This document shows, piece after piece, positions 16,658-27,480 of a stretch of DNA of 64,000 nucleotides; position 1 is the first letter of the stretch; the number at the start of each line of letters is the position of its first letter. Source of the DNA: an uncultured Clostridia bacterium (GTDB lineage Bacteria > Bacillota > Clostridia > Oscillospirales > Ruminococcaceae); contig CALWNQ010000008.1 of NCBI GenBank assembly GCA_944382875.1, positions 56,943 to 120,942 on the forward strand, given 5' to 3'. The position numbers and the translations under genes were made by a program. The notes under the pieces are model-generated. The model was not told the origin of the DNA and ran no database searches. It saw only the letters and a program-made list of their open reading frames with translations.

Positions 16658-18539
16658 AAAGCCAAACAAACAGATTGTCCGTCGTATTATTAAGACCGTT
16701 TTCAGTTTTTATCCTGTATTGGCTCCCATAACGGTTGCCTGTATTCTGTTCAATGCCATCATCAGCTCGCTTCCTGCCGTCTTTATGCAGAATATCATCG
16801 CAGTTGTTGAAACTAGCTGGCAGAGCGGCGACTGGACAGCGGTGAAAGGACAGGTGTTCTCACTGGTTAGTCTTTTGGCACTTTTCTATCTGCTTTCTTT
16901 GATTGCCGGCTTTGCGTTCAACCAGATTATGGCTGTGATGACGCAGGGAACTTTGAAAAAAATGCGGGAAAAGATGTTCGGCAGGATGCAGCGCCTTCCA
17001 ATCCGCTACTTTGACACCAACAACCACGGCGACATCATGAGTTATTATACCAACGATATCGACACGCTCCGACAGATGATTTCCCAGAGCTTCCCGCAGA
17101 TCCTGATATCAGCAGTGATGGTGTTGACTGTCTTTGGCATTATGATTTATTATTGCGTCTGGCTGACCGTTGTCGTTCTGATCGGTGTGGCGCTGATGCT
17201 GTTGATTACGAGGAAGGTGGGCGGCGGCTCCGCTAAATACTTTGTCCGGCAGCAGAAATCGCTTGGTAAAACCGAGGGCTTTATTGAAGAGATGATGAAT
17301 GGCCAGAAGGTCGTCAAGGTTTTCTGCCATGAGGAAAAGAGCGAGGCCGATTTTGACGCGCTCAACGACGCACTGTTCCAGGACGCGGAACGCGCAAACA
17401 AATATGCCAATACCTTAGGCCCCATTTTGAACAATGTGGGCAATGTACTGTATGTAATTGTGGCGATTGTCGGCGGATTCCTGATGATTGCGGGTGTTCC
17501 CAATCTGAGTATTTCCGGTTTGGCGATTGGCGTCAGCATTGTGGTGCCGTTCCTCAATATGACCAAGCAGTTTGCCGGAAACATCAACCAGGTATCCCAG
17601 CAGATCAACGCAGTGGTAATGGGTATTGCCGGTGCGGAGCGTATCTTTGCGCTGGTCGATGAGCAGCCCGAACAGGACGAAGGCTATGTAACACTGGTCA
17701 ATGCTCGCGAAGAAAACGGCCAGTTGGTGGAATGTGAGGAGCGCACCAATGTCTGGGCTTGGAGGCATCCGCATCAGGCGGACGGCAACGTCACCTATAC
17801 CCGTCTGACCGGCGATGTCCGTCTTTTTGATGTTGACTTTGAATACGAACCGGGCAAGCCGGTGCTGCACAACGTCAGCATCTATGCCAAACCGGGCCAG
17901 AAGGTGGCGTTTGTTGGGGCGACCGGCGCCGGTAAAACTACCATTACCAACCTGCTGAACCGCTTTTACGACATTGCGGACGGTAAGATCCGGTACGACG
18001 GCATCAACATCAATAAGATTAAAAAGAGCGACCTCCGCCGTTCTCTCGGTATCGTTTTGCAGGATACCAACCTCTTTACCGGCACTGTCATGGAGAACAT
18101 CCGCTACGGCAAGCTGGACGCGACCGATGAAGAATGTGAAGCGGCCGCCCGTCTCGCCGGCGCCGACGATTTCATCCGCCGGCTTCCCGAGGGATATCAG
18201 ACCATGCTTTCCGGCAACGGCGCCAACCTTTCTCAGGGGCAGCGGCAGCTTTTGTCCATCGCCCGTGCGGCGGTTGCGGATCCGCCTGTTATGATTCTCG
18301 ACGAGGCGACCTCTTCGATTGATACCCGTACCGAGGCGATTGTCCAGCGCGGCATGGACGCCCTGATGCAGGGCCGCACCGTATTTGTCATTGCGCACCG
18401 TCTTTCGACCGTACAGAATTCCGACGTAATTATCGTTTTGGATCATGGCCGGATCATCGAACGGGGCAGCCACGACGAACTGATTGCCCAGAAGGGCCAA
18501 TATTATCAGCTTTATACCGGCGCGTTCGAACTCGAATAA
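16647..18539 (+). CDS. ABC exporter half-transporter (heterodimer subunit, catalytic)
   Basis: Protein of about 630 residues, longer than its partner because of an insert of roughly 50 residues between membrane domain and ATPase (around EERTNVWAWRHPHQADG), common in clostridial relatives. Walker A is GATGAGKTT, the signature LSQGQRQ, and Walker B VMILDEATSSID with the catalytic Glu. It overlaps the end of the previous gene. TTG at 16647 after AGGTGAT, or GTG at 16638, could start it. With the upstream subunit it forms a MarR-controlled exporter. Confidence 0.88.
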   Translation: MNSKKPNKQIVRRIIKTVFSFYPVLAPITVACILFNAIISSLPAVFMQNIIAVVETSWQSGDWTAVKGQVFSLVSLLALFYLLSLIAGFAFNQIMAVMTQGTLKKMREKMFGRMQRLPIRYFDTNNHGDIMSYYTNDIDTLRQMISQSFPQILISAVMVLTVFGIMIYYCVWLTVVVLIGVALMLLITRKVGGGSAKYFVRQQKSLGKTEGFIEEMMNGQKVVKVFCHEEKSEADFDALNDALFQDAERANKYANTLGPILNNVGNVLYVIVAIVGGFLMIAGVPNLSISGLAIGVSIVVPFLNMTKQFAGNINQVSQQINAVVMGIAGAERIFALVDEQPEQDEGYVTLVNAREENGQLVECEERTNVWAWRHPHQADGNVTYTRLTGDVRLFDVDFEYEPGKPVLHNVSIYAKPGQKVAFVGATGAGKTTITNLLNRFYDIADGKIRYDGININKIKKSDLRRSLGIVLQDTNLFTGTVMENIRYGKLDATDEECEAAARLAGADDFIRRLPEGYQTMLSGNGANLSQGQRQLLSIARAAVADPPVMILDEATSSIDTRTEAIVQRGMDALMQGRTVFVIAHRLSTVQNSDVIIVLDHGRIIERGSHDELIAQKGQYYQLYTGAFELE

Positions 18540-18541
18540 CA

Positions 18542-18577
18542 AAAACCGGACGGTCCTTGAATGGACCGCCCGGTTTT
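18542..18577. terminator. Terminator between convergent ABC and dapL genes
   Basis: Stem of about 13 pairs (AAACCGGACGGTCC against GGACCGCCCGGTTT, one mismatch) with A/T runs on both sides, so it can serve both strands. Confidence 0.8.
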
Positions 18578-18587
18578 ACTATGTGGC

Positions 18588-19775
18588 TTATTTTTGCAGC
18601 AGCTTTGCCAGCCGGCGGGCTGCTTCTTTTGTGTCTTCGGGACTGCCGAAGGTGGAGAAGCGGAAATAGCCTTCGCCGCAGGCACCAAAGCCTTCGCCCG
18701 GTGTTCCGACTACCTGGATTTCCCGGAGGAGGAGATCAAAGAACTCCCAGCTTCCCATCCCGTTCGGGCACTCCATCCAGATATACGGTGCGTTTTTGCC
18801 GCCGCAGTACCAGATGCCCGCCTGGTCAAGGACTTCCATCAGGATCTTTGCGTTGTTTTTGTAAACCTGGATGTTCTGATGAATCTGCTTTTGTCCTTCC
18901 GGAGTAAAGACGGCAGCTCCGCCCTTTTGGATGATATAGGAAACGCCGTTGGTTTTGGTGGTGCGGTTTCTCACCCACATTTCATTCAGGTTCATGCCGT
19001 TCCGGACCAGGTCCTTGGGAATGACGGTGTAACCCAAACGGGTGCCGGTAAAGCCTGCCGTTTTGGAAAGGGAGCAGATTTCGATGGCGCAGGTGCGTGC
19101 CCCCTCGATTTCAAAAATACTGTGGGGCAGTGTGCTGTCTTCGATAAAAGCTTCATAAGCCGCGTCAAACAGGATAATCGCGCCGTTTTGGTTGGCGTAA
19201 TCCACCCAGGCTTTGAGCTGCTCTTTGCTGAAAACAGCGCCGGTGGGGTTGTTGGGCGAGCAGATATAGAGCAGATCCGCTTGGATACTGGGATCCGGCT
19301 GCGGGAGAAAACCGTTTTCCCGGCCAGATGCAAGATGGCAGATTTGTCTGCCGGCAATGACATTGGCGTCGACATAAGCAGGATAGGCCGGCTCCATGAC
19401 AAGGGCGGTGCTCTTTTTGTCAAAGAGGTCCAGAATATCGCCCAGCTCGTCGCTTGCGCCGCTGGATACAAAAACTTCATCCGCAGAGAGTGTTACCCCT
19501 CGCTGTCCGTAATAGTTTGCAATGGCTTCCCGCAGGAAAGGCGCGCCGCATTCCGGCATATAGCCGTGAAAACGCTCTTTATTCGCCTGGTCGTCCACCG
19601 CTTCATGAAGGGACTGAATCACAGCGTCACAGAGCGGGAGCGATACATCGCCGATCCCCATGCGGTAAAGGCGCTTGTCCGGGTTGGCTTCGAGATAAGC
19701 TTTGGTTTTTTGGGCAATGTTGTAAAAGAGATAGGAATCCTTTAATTCTGCATAGTGCATATTGGGTGTAATCAT
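18588..19775 (-). CDS. dapL: LL-diaminopimelate aminotransferase
   Basis: Protein of 395 residues of the PLP fold-type I class: PEYP-like AYPAYVDAN region, CSPNNPTGAVFS, FDAAYEAF and the lysine motif SLSKTAGFTGTRLGY. It converts tetrahydrodipicolinate directly to LL-diaminopimelate with glutamate as amino donor, bypassing the succinyl or acetyl routes. Its ATG overlaps the dapF stop by four bases, and DapF uses its product, which fixes the function well. It is the last gene of pyrG-purF-dapF-dapL. Confidence 0.93.
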   Translation of the reverse strand: MITPNMHYAELKDSYLFYNIAQKTKAYLEANPDKRLYRMGIGDVSLPLCDAVIQSLHEAVDDQANKERFHGYMPECGAPFLREAIANYYGQRGVTLSADEVFVSSGASDELGDILDLFDKKSTALVMEPAYPAYVDANVIAGRQICHLASGRENGFLPQPDPSIQADLLYICSPNNPTGAVFSKEQLKAWVDYANQNGAIILFDAAYEAFIEDSTLPHSIFEIEGARTCAIEICSLSKTAGFTGTRLGYTVIPKDLVRNGMNLNEMWVRNRTTKTNGVSYIIQKGGAAVFTPEGQKQIHQNIQVYKNNAKILMEVLDQAGIWYCGGKNAPYIWMECPNGMGSWEFFDLLLREIQVVGTPGEGFGACGEGYFRFSTFGSPEDTKEAARRLAKLLQK

Positions 19776-20563
19776 AGGTCAGCTTCTCCTTCATATACAG
19801 TTTCTGCGGGACCAGTCATGGTCACAGCGCCGTCCGCGGCAATCTGAATTTGCAGTGTACCGCCATCCAGGCGGACATAGATCGGGGTATCATAGCTGCA
19901 AATGCCTTTGGAAATCGCAGCCATCGTGCTGGCACATGCGCCTGTACCGCAGGCCATTGTGACGCCGCTGCCGCGTTCCCAAACCCGCATCCGCAGTTCG
20001 TCATCGGAAAGAACCTGTACAAACTCCACATTCACACCGTCCGGGAAGGCGGGATGATGCTCGATTTTGGGACCGAGCGTGGTGAGCGGGGCGTCCTCCA
20101 TCCGGTCGACAAAAATCACAGCGTGCGGATTGCCGACCGATACCGGAGTGCAGGTGACGGTTTGTCCATCAATGGTCAGTGTCAAATCCTCTTCCGCCAC
20201 AGCCTTTCCCATTTGGACGGTTACTGTTTTGACCTTGCCGCACACAGGCTGGAGGTCCAGATATTTGATACCGGACAGGGTTTCAATAGAAAGGTGGGTT
20301 TTGTCGGTGTAACCTTTGTCATAGACATATTTGCCCACGCAGCGGATGCCGTTGCCGCACATTTTAGCTTCACTGCCGTCGGCGTTAAAGATGCGCATCT
20401 GAAAATCGGCGATTTTCGAGGGGGAGATGTAGATCATCCCGTCCGAGCCGGCGCCGAAATGCCGGTCAGACAGTCGGATGGAAAGATCCGCAACGTTTTC
20501 CGGGACATCCCCGTAAACATAGAGGTAGTCATTTCCAAGACCGTGCATTTTGGTAAAGTGCAT
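19772..20563 (-). CDS. dapF: Diaminopimelate epimerase
   Basis: Protein of 263 residues with both catalytic cysteines in the expected motifs: Cys69 in CGNGIRC and the second in ACGTGAC. It turns LL- into meso-diaminopimelate for lysine and peptidoglycan. AGGAGG precedes the ATG, 14 bases after purF. Coupling to dapL is by ATGA overlap. Placement behind pyrG and purF puts cell-wall amino acid synthesis under the same leader as glutamine-dependent nucleotide enzymes. Confidence 0.95.
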   Translation of the reverse strand: MHFTKMHGLGNDYLYVYGDVPENVADLSIRLSDRHFGAGSDGMIYISPSKIADFQMRIFNADGSEAKMCGNGIRCVGKYVYDKGYTDKTHLSIETLSGIKYLDLQPVCGKVKTVTVQMGKAVAEEDLTLTIDGQTVTCTPVSVGNPHAVIFVDRMEDAPLTTLGPKIEHHPAFPDGVNVEFVQVLSDDELRMRVWERGSGVTMACGTGACASTMAAISKGICSYDTPIYVRLDGGTLQIQIAADGAVTMTGPAETVYEGEADL

Positions 20564-20577
20564 AAAGGTTCCTCCTT

Positions 20578-22035
20578 TTATCGCGATGTGGAAGAGGGAG
20601 CTTCCTGTTTTACGACTTCTGATAACCTGCGTTCAAAGCGGTTTTTACGGGTGTCAGTGGGAATGGTTGTGGGATAATTCCCATCAAAACAGGCGGCACA
20701 GTAATCCTTGCAGCCTGTAAGAGCACAAAGGTCTTCGGTTGGAAGGTATCCGAGTGAGTTGCAGCCGATGATCTCGCCAATTTCCGGAATGGTATGGTGG
20801 CAGGCAATCAGATGCTCTTCCGAATCAATATCCGTGCCATAGTAGCAGGGGTGCAGGAAAGGCGGAGCGGCGATTCGCATATGGATTTCCGTTGCGCCCG
20901 CTTCCCGCAGCAGCCGGACAATCCGCCCGCTGGTGGTGCCGCGGACGATGGAGTCGTCGATCAAAACAATCCGTTTGCCGCGGACAGCTTCCTCCACAGC
21001 CGAAAGTTTGATCTTTACCTGGTCAAACCGGTCGCCCGGCGCGATAAAGGTGCGTCCGATGTACTTGTTTTTGATCAGGCCGATGCCATAGGGGATGCCG
21101 GACTCTCTGCTGTAGCCGAGCGCAGCATCCAACCCCGAATCCGGTACGCCGATGACAAGATCCGCTTGGACGGGATGTGCCTTTGCAAGTGCTATTCCGG
21201 CGCGGATACGAGCCGCGTGAACCGAAACGCCGTCGATGACCGAATCGGGGCGGGCAAAGTAAATATACTCAAAAATGCAGGGCTTTTTTGGCTGCTGTCC
21301 GCAGTGTTCCCGGCGGGAAACCACGCCGTTTTCGCTGAAAATCAGGATCTCTCCCGGTTCTACATCCCGGATAAATTCGGCGCCGACCGCCCGGATGGCA
21401 CAGCTTTCGGACGCTACAATGTAGATCCCGTCCTGTGTTCTTCCGTAGCAGAGCGGGCGGAAGCCATGTGGATCACGGGCGCAGATCAGCTTTTGCGGGG
21501 ACATCAGAACCAGCGAGTAAGCGCCTTCCAATGTGTTCATCGCACGGCTTACCGCTTCCTCAATCGATGGGGCTTGCAGCCGTTCTCTTGTGATAATGTA
21601 GGCAATGGTTTCGGTGTCGCTGGTGGTGTGAAAAATGGCGCCCGAAAGTTCCAGCTTGCTGCGAAGCTCCGCCGCGTTGGAAAGGTTGCCGTTGTGGGCG
21701 ATCGCCATCCGTCCTTTTTGGTGGTTGACCTCAATCGGCTGGCAGTTGCTGCGGTTGGTGGCGCCGGTAGTGCCGTACCGCACATGGCCGACCGCCATTT
21801 TCCCCTGCGGCATCCGTGAGAGAATTTCCGCCGAAAAAACTTCGCTTATCAGCCCCAAATCCTTGTGGGAAGCAAACAGTCCGTCGTCGTTGACGACAAT
21901 GCCGCAGCTTTCCTGTCCCCGGTGCTGCAAGGCATAGAGTCCATAATAAACAATCCCGGCGGCGTCAACAGGCTTTGGGGAGAGAAGCCCGAATACGCCG
22001 CATTCCTCGTGAATTTCCGAATCAAACTGTATCAT
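20578..22035 (-). CDS. purF: Amidophosphoribosyltransferase
   Basis: Protein of 485 residues. An 11-residue propeptide (MIQFDSEIHEE) precedes the catalytic Cys12 (CGVFG), so the enzyme is of the Bacillus type that is processed. The C-terminal cysteines in LTGCKDYCAAC fit the oxygen-sensitive iron-sulfur cluster of that class. The PRPP site is VLIDDSIVRGTTSG. It makes phosphoribosylamine from PRPP and glutamine, the first step of purine synthesis. It starts three bases after pyrG, away from other pur genes. Confidence 0.97.
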   Translation of the reverse strand: MIQFDSEIHEECGVFGLLSPKPVDAAGIVYYGLYALQHRGQESCGIVVNDDGLFASHKDLGLISEVFSAEILSRMPQGKMAVGHVRYGTTGATNRSNCQPIEVNHQKGRMAIAHNGNLSNAAELRSKLELSGAIFHTTSDTETIAYIITRERLQAPSIEEAVSRAMNTLEGAYSLVLMSPQKLICARDPHGFRPLCYGRTQDGIYIVASESCAIRAVGAEFIRDVEPGEILIFSENGVVSRREHCGQQPKKPCIFEYIYFARPDSVIDGVSVHAARIRAGIALAKAHPVQADLVIGVPDSGLDAALGYSRESGIPYGIGLIKNKYIGRTFIAPGDRFDQVKIKLSAVEEAVRGKRIVLIDDSIVRGTTSGRIVRLLREAGATEIHMRIAAPPFLHPCYYGTDIDSEEHLIACHHTIPEIGEIIGCNSLGYLPTEDLCALTGCKDYCAACFDGNYPTTIPTDTRKNRFERRLSEVVKQEAPSSTSR

Positions 22036-22038
22036 CTG

Positions 22039-23730
<1,692 letters not shown>

Positions 23731-23742
23731 TTATTTTGAATA

Positions 23743-23800
23743 GGAAAAGGAAAGACAAAGACACTTCGAGAATCCAACTCAAAGACGCCTTTGCCTTTCT
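23743..23800 (-). promoter_or_regulatory. pyrG leader module 1: six-base-loop hairpin overlapping a long hairpin
   Basis: On the minus strand AAAGGC and GUCUUU enclose the loop AAAGGC (23781-23798). The GUCUUU half is also part of a larger hairpin (GAAAG..CUUUC, CAAAG..CUUUG, CUUUGAG..CUCGAAG) followed by a broken U run. The 18 bases of the small hairpin are identical to those in the glnN leader. Confidence 0.65.
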
Positions 23801-23808
23801 ACCAGAAT

Positions 23809-23837
23809 ATTATACACGGGTTTTGGCGGCTTGTCAA
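23809..23837 (-). promoter_or_regulatory. pyrG operon promoter
   Basis: Consensus TTGACA (23832-23837) and TATAAT (23809-23814) with a 17-base spacer. The leader is about 160 nt. Confidence 0.88.
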
Positions 23838-23869
23838 CTATTCTGTGCGGATTTTTCAAAAATAACCGC

Positions 23870-25453
23870 TTATTTTCCGCTGTCGCCGTAGTTGGAAAGA
23901 ACTCGTGCCGACGGATCTTTGACATCGCAGCCTTCCCAAGACTGGTTTGGCATCCAGAAATCCACGATCATTTCCGCCTGACCGGGATAATATTTTTCAA
24001 AAATATCGCGGTAAAGCAGCGATTCTTTGGTAAATGGCCGTGCATGGGTGTATTTGCGGCATCCCAACTCAAATTCTTCGTCGGTATAGCAGGTTTCGGC
24101 GTATTCTTTGAGGTAATCCACCATGGAGTGACCGACCGCATCCGAAAAGGCGGCTTTTTCGCGCCAAAGGATTTCATCCGGCAGACAACCGTCCTTTTCA
24201 AAGGCGTGGCGGAGGAGATATTTGCCCTTGTGGTACCGGTTTACCTTGAGTTCCGGATCCAGCGCCATCACATAGCTGACAAAATCGAGGTCGCCAAACG
24301 GGACGCGCGCTTCCAGTGAGTTGACCGAAATGCAGCGGTCGGCGCGGAGGACGTCGTACATGTGCAACTCCCGCACCCGCTTTTCCGATTCCTGCTGGAA
24401 TGCAGCGGCAGACGGAGCAAAATCGGTGTATTTATAGCCGAACAGCTCGTCGGAAATTTCGCCGGTTAACAGAACGCGGATATCGGTTTGCTCATGGATG
24501 GCTTTGCAGACAAGGTACATGCCCATACTGGCCCGGATGGTGGTGATGTCAAAGGTACCGAGCAGCTCGATCACCTTTTCCAGCGAGGAGATGACCTCAT
24601 CGGGTGTCATATAAACTTCCTGGTGGTCGCTTCCGATGAAGTCCGCTACCTGCCTGGCGTATTTCAGGTCGATGGCGTCTTCGCTCATGCCGATAGCAAA
24701 GGTGCGGATGGGGGCGCTGCTTTTTTTGGCGGCGATGGCACAGACCAGCGAGGAATCCAGACCGCCGGAGAGCAGAAATCCGACTTTGGCGTCCGCAACC
24801 AGTCGTTTTTCCACACCGGCTACCAGTTTGTCGTGGATTTTCCGGCAGGCGGTTTCCAAATCGTCGTGGCAGACCGCCGAGGGCTTTTCAATGCTGCTGT
24901 AACGGATGAATTTTCCTTTCTGATAAAAATGTCCGGGCGGGAAGGGGCGAATTTTTTCGCAGATCCCCACCAGGTTTTTCGGCTCGCTCGCAAAGAGGAT
25001 GATGCCTTTTGCGTCATAACCGTAATAAAGCGGACGGATGCCGATGGGATCCCGTGCCGCGATGTATTCGCCTGTTTCTCCATCATAGAGGATGCAGGCA
25101 AATTCCGCGTCGAGCATCGAAAACATCGCGGTGCCATATTCGCGGTACATGGGAAGAATGATTTCGCAGTCACTGCCGCTTTGGAAGGTATAACCTTTGG
25201 CCTCCAGCTTTTCTTTTTCTTTCTGGAAACCGTAAAGCTCGCCGTTGCAGACAACATAGCTTCCATCCCGTTCAAACGGCTGCATGCCGGAGGGCGTTAA
25301 CCCCATAATAGCCAATCGGTGAAAACCGAGCAGCCCGCAGCCGGTATCGACAATCCGGCTGTCGTCCGGGCCGCGGGAAATTGTTCTTTCAAAGCCTTTC
25401 AAAAAAGTATCATAATCGGCACCGCTGCCGCAGTACCCCATAATCGAACACAT
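23870..25453 (-). CDS. asnB: Asparagine synthase (glutamine-hydrolysing)
   Basis: Protein of 527 residues. Catalytic Cys2 opens the class II glutaminase domain (MCSIMGYCG), with RGPDD and CNGELYG motifs. The synthetase domain has the PP-loop LLSGGLDSSL and LTGEISDELFGY. It makes asparagine from aspartate, ATP and glutamine. The ATG at 25453 follows GGAGG. The leader is a T-box with an AAC (Asn) specifier, which independently confirms the function. No clear promoter of its own is seen, so it may be read from the glnN-amt transcript. Confidence 0.96.
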   Translation of the reverse strand: MCSIMGYCGSGADYDTFLKGFERTISRGPDDSRIVDTGCGLLGFHRLAIMGLTPSGMQPFERDGSYVVCNGELYGFQKEKEKLEAKGYTFQSGSDCEIILPMYREYGTAMFSMLDAEFACILYDGETGEYIAARDPIGIRPLYYGYDAKGIILFASEPKNLVGICEKIRPFPPGHFYQKGKFIRYSSIEKPSAVCHDDLETACRKIHDKLVAGVEKRLVADAKVGFLLSGGLDSSLVCAIAAKKSSAPIRTFAIGMSEDAIDLKYARQVADFIGSDHQEVYMTPDEVISSLEKVIELLGTFDITTIRASMGMYLVCKAIHEQTDIRVLLTGEISDELFGYKYTDFAPSAAAFQQESEKRVRELHMYDVLRADRCISVNSLEARVPFGDLDFVSYVMALDPELKVNRYHKGKYLLRHAFEKDGCLPDEILWREKAAFSDAVGHSMVDYLKEYAETCYTDEEFELGCRKYTHARPFTKESLLYRDIFEKYYPGQAEMIVDFWMPNQSWEGCDVKDPSARVLSNYGDSGK

Positions 25454-25455
25454 GG

Positions 25456-25479
25456 AAATTCCTCCAATGCATGAAATTT
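25456..25479 (-). promoter_or_regulatory. Possible hairpin sequestering the asnB ribosome site
   Basis: On the minus strand AAATTTC and GGAATTT pair over seven bases (one G-U), and the loop and stem hold the GGAGG site. This could provide translational control, as no U-rich terminator is seen after the T-box. Confidence 0.35.
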
Positions 25480-25490
25480 GATTCAGCAGG

Positions 25491-25712
25491 ATACAGGGCG
25501 ATTGCTGTGCTCGCGGTGCCACCTGTATTGTTTCTCTTTTTTCGCCTCTGACAAGGCTCTTTCCGCTGACGTGGGACGGGACGGCGCACCTACTGAAGCT
25601 TTTGCCTGTTCGGATTGCAGCTTGAAAAGTGTTTTTCACGCAGGCCCGCCGTACGGCTTCCACCGTCCCGTACTCGCTGTTGGCGGGATACTGCGCTACT
25701 TTTCTTTTCTCA
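25491..25712 (-). ncRNA. T-box riboswitch, asparagine-specific
   Basis: On the minus strand, the T-box core GGTGGCACCGCG (25512-25523) lies in an antiterminator whose outer helix pairs ATACAGG (25522-25528) with CCTGTAT (25491-25497), and GCGA with TCGC inside. Stem I has GAAAAG/CTTTTC and GCGCAG/CTGCGT helices around a specifier loop with AGTA on one side. The other side reads GAAA-AAC-A, so the specifier codon is AAC (25631-25633). This matches asnB downstream. Confidence 0.9.
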
Positions 25713-25734
25713 AACGCTTTTGGGGAGGATGGGA

Positions 25735-27444
25735 TTATTCCACATCCTGCAGGGCTTCGTAGCCCTCTTCACCGGTACGAACCTTGACGACATTTTCAAC
25801 ATCGTAAACAAAGATCTTGCCGTCGCCGATATGGCCGGTGTAAAGTACTTTCTTGGCGGTTTCGATTACGCTTCTGACCGGAACCTTGCTGACTACAATC
25901 TCCACTTGGATCTTAGGCAGCAGGTTTGCTTCCACTTTTACGCCGCGGTAATATTCCGGGTGTCCTTTCTGGACGCCGCAGCCCAGTACATGGGAGACTG
26001 TCATGCCGGTGATGCCAATTTCCATCATGGCGGCTTTCAAAGACTCAAACCGAGACTCTTTGCAGATGATTTCCACTTTGGTGAGCTTGGGAGTGCCGTC
26101 GTCGAAAGTAGGCATTTTCTTGACCGGGATGGCTTCGGCTACTGGGGTATCTCCGCTGACAGCAATTGGCTGATCGTCCTCGCCGGCAATGGTATCGGGG
26201 AGCATCGAAAATCCGGCATAGGCGGTGAGCAGGCCGTGTTCGGAAACATCCAAGCCGGCAATCTCATCCTCTTTGTCGGCGCGGAGGCCGATGGTGTGCT
26301 TGATTGCCAGGAAGACAATGGTGATGATGACAGCAACATAAGCTGCTACCGACAGAACGCCGAGCGCCTGCACGCCGAGGAAATGGAATCCGCCGCCATA
26401 GAACAGGCCTTTTTCGGTGGTAACACCGGTTGCAAAGAAGCCGGTGAGGATGGTGCCCAAAGCACCGCAGACACAGTGGACAGAAATGGCACCGACAGGA
26501 TCGTCGATTTTTGCAACTTTATCAAAGAATTCTACTGCGAATACAATGACAACACCGCAGATCAAGCCGATGATTGCCGCACCGACGGGGCTGACTGCGT
26601 CGCAGCCGGCGGTAATGCCGACCAGGCCAGCCAATGCTGCGTTGTAGGTCATCGAGACATCCGGCTTTTTATAGCGGATCCAGGTGACAACCAGCGTGGT
26701 ACAGCAGGCAACCGCAGCCGAAAGGTTGGTGTTGAAGAAGACTCTGCCCGCAGTGTCCATCAAAGCGTCGCTGTCCATACCAACGGTCGAAGCGCCGTTG
26801 AATCCGAACCAGCAAAACCAGAGGATGAAGACGCCGAGCGCGGCAAAAGTGATGTTATGGCCGAGGATGGCGCGGGGCTTGCCGTTTTTGTCGTATTTGC
26901 CAATACGGGGCCCAAGGATGGCAGCGCCGATCATGGCACAGATGCCGCCTACCATATGAACTGCGGTGGAGCCGGCAAAATCATGGAAGCCGAGCTGGCT
27001 CAGCCAGCCGCCGCCCCAGATCCAGTGGCCGGAGATGGGGTAGATCAAAAGAGAAATGGCTGCCGAATAAATGCAGTAGGCGCTGAACTTGGTTCGTTCC
27101 GCCATAGCGCCGGAAACGATGGTGGCCGAGGTTGCGCAGAAAACGGTCTGGAAGATCGCAAACGCCCAGAGCGGGACGCCTGCCGGCAGAATGTGGCTGT
27201 AATCGCCTAAAATAAGGGGGTCAATCGTGCCGAACAGCGCGGTCCCGCTTCCGAACATCAGCCCAAACCCCACCAGCCAGAAAGCCGGTGTGCCGATGCA
27301 GAAGTCCATCAGGTTTTTCATCAGGATGTTACCGGTGTTTTTTGCCCGTGTAAAACCAGCTTCACAGAGGGAAAAGCCAGCCTGCATAAAGAAGACGAGC
27401 GCGGCGCCGATGAGCACCCAGATTGTGTTGACGGAACTGTACAT
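25735..27444 (-). CDS. amt: Ammonium transporter fused to a PII signalling domain
   Basis: Protein of 569 residues. Residues 1 to about 420 form the eleven-helix Amt/Rh channel, with the twin-His region and FIGTPAFW-like segments. After a linker, the last 115 residues are a full PII protein: LTKVEIICKESRF start, T-loop with GVQKGHPEYYRG holding the usual Tyr, and B-loop TGHIGDGKIFVYDV. PII normally plugs Amt when nitrogen is ample; here regulator and channel are one chain. It lies 36 bases after glnN and probably shares its antitermination leader. Confidence 0.93.
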   Translation of the reverse strand: MYSSVNTIWVLIGAALVFFMQAGFSLCEAGFTRAKNTGNILMKNLMDFCIGTPAFWLVGFGLMFGSGTALFGTIDPLILGDYSHILPAGVPLWAFAIFQTVFCATSATIVSGAMAERTKFSAYCIYSAAISLLIYPISGHWIWGGGWLSQLGFHDFAGSTAVHMVGGICAMIGAAILGPRIGKYDKNGKPRAILGHNITFAALGVFILWFCWFGFNGASTVGMDSDALMDTAGRVFFNTNLSAAVACCTTLVVTWIRYKKPDVSMTYNAALAGLVGITAGCDAVSPVGAAIIGLICGVVIVFAVEFFDKVAKIDDPVGAISVHCVCGALGTILTGFFATGVTTEKGLFYGGGFHFLGVQALGVLSVAAYVAVIITIVFLAIKHTIGLRADKEDEIAGLDVSEHGLLTAYAGFSMLPDTIAGEDDQPIAVSGDTPVAEAIPVKKMPTFDDGTPKLTKVEIICKESRFESLKAAMMEIGITGMTVSHVLGCGVQKGHPEYYRGVKVEANLLPKIQVEIVVSKVPVRSVIETAKKVLYTGHIGDGKIFVYDVENVVKVRTGEEGYEALQDVE

Positions 27445-27480
27445 AGTAGATCACACTTTCTTTTGATGTTTGAGGGATGT

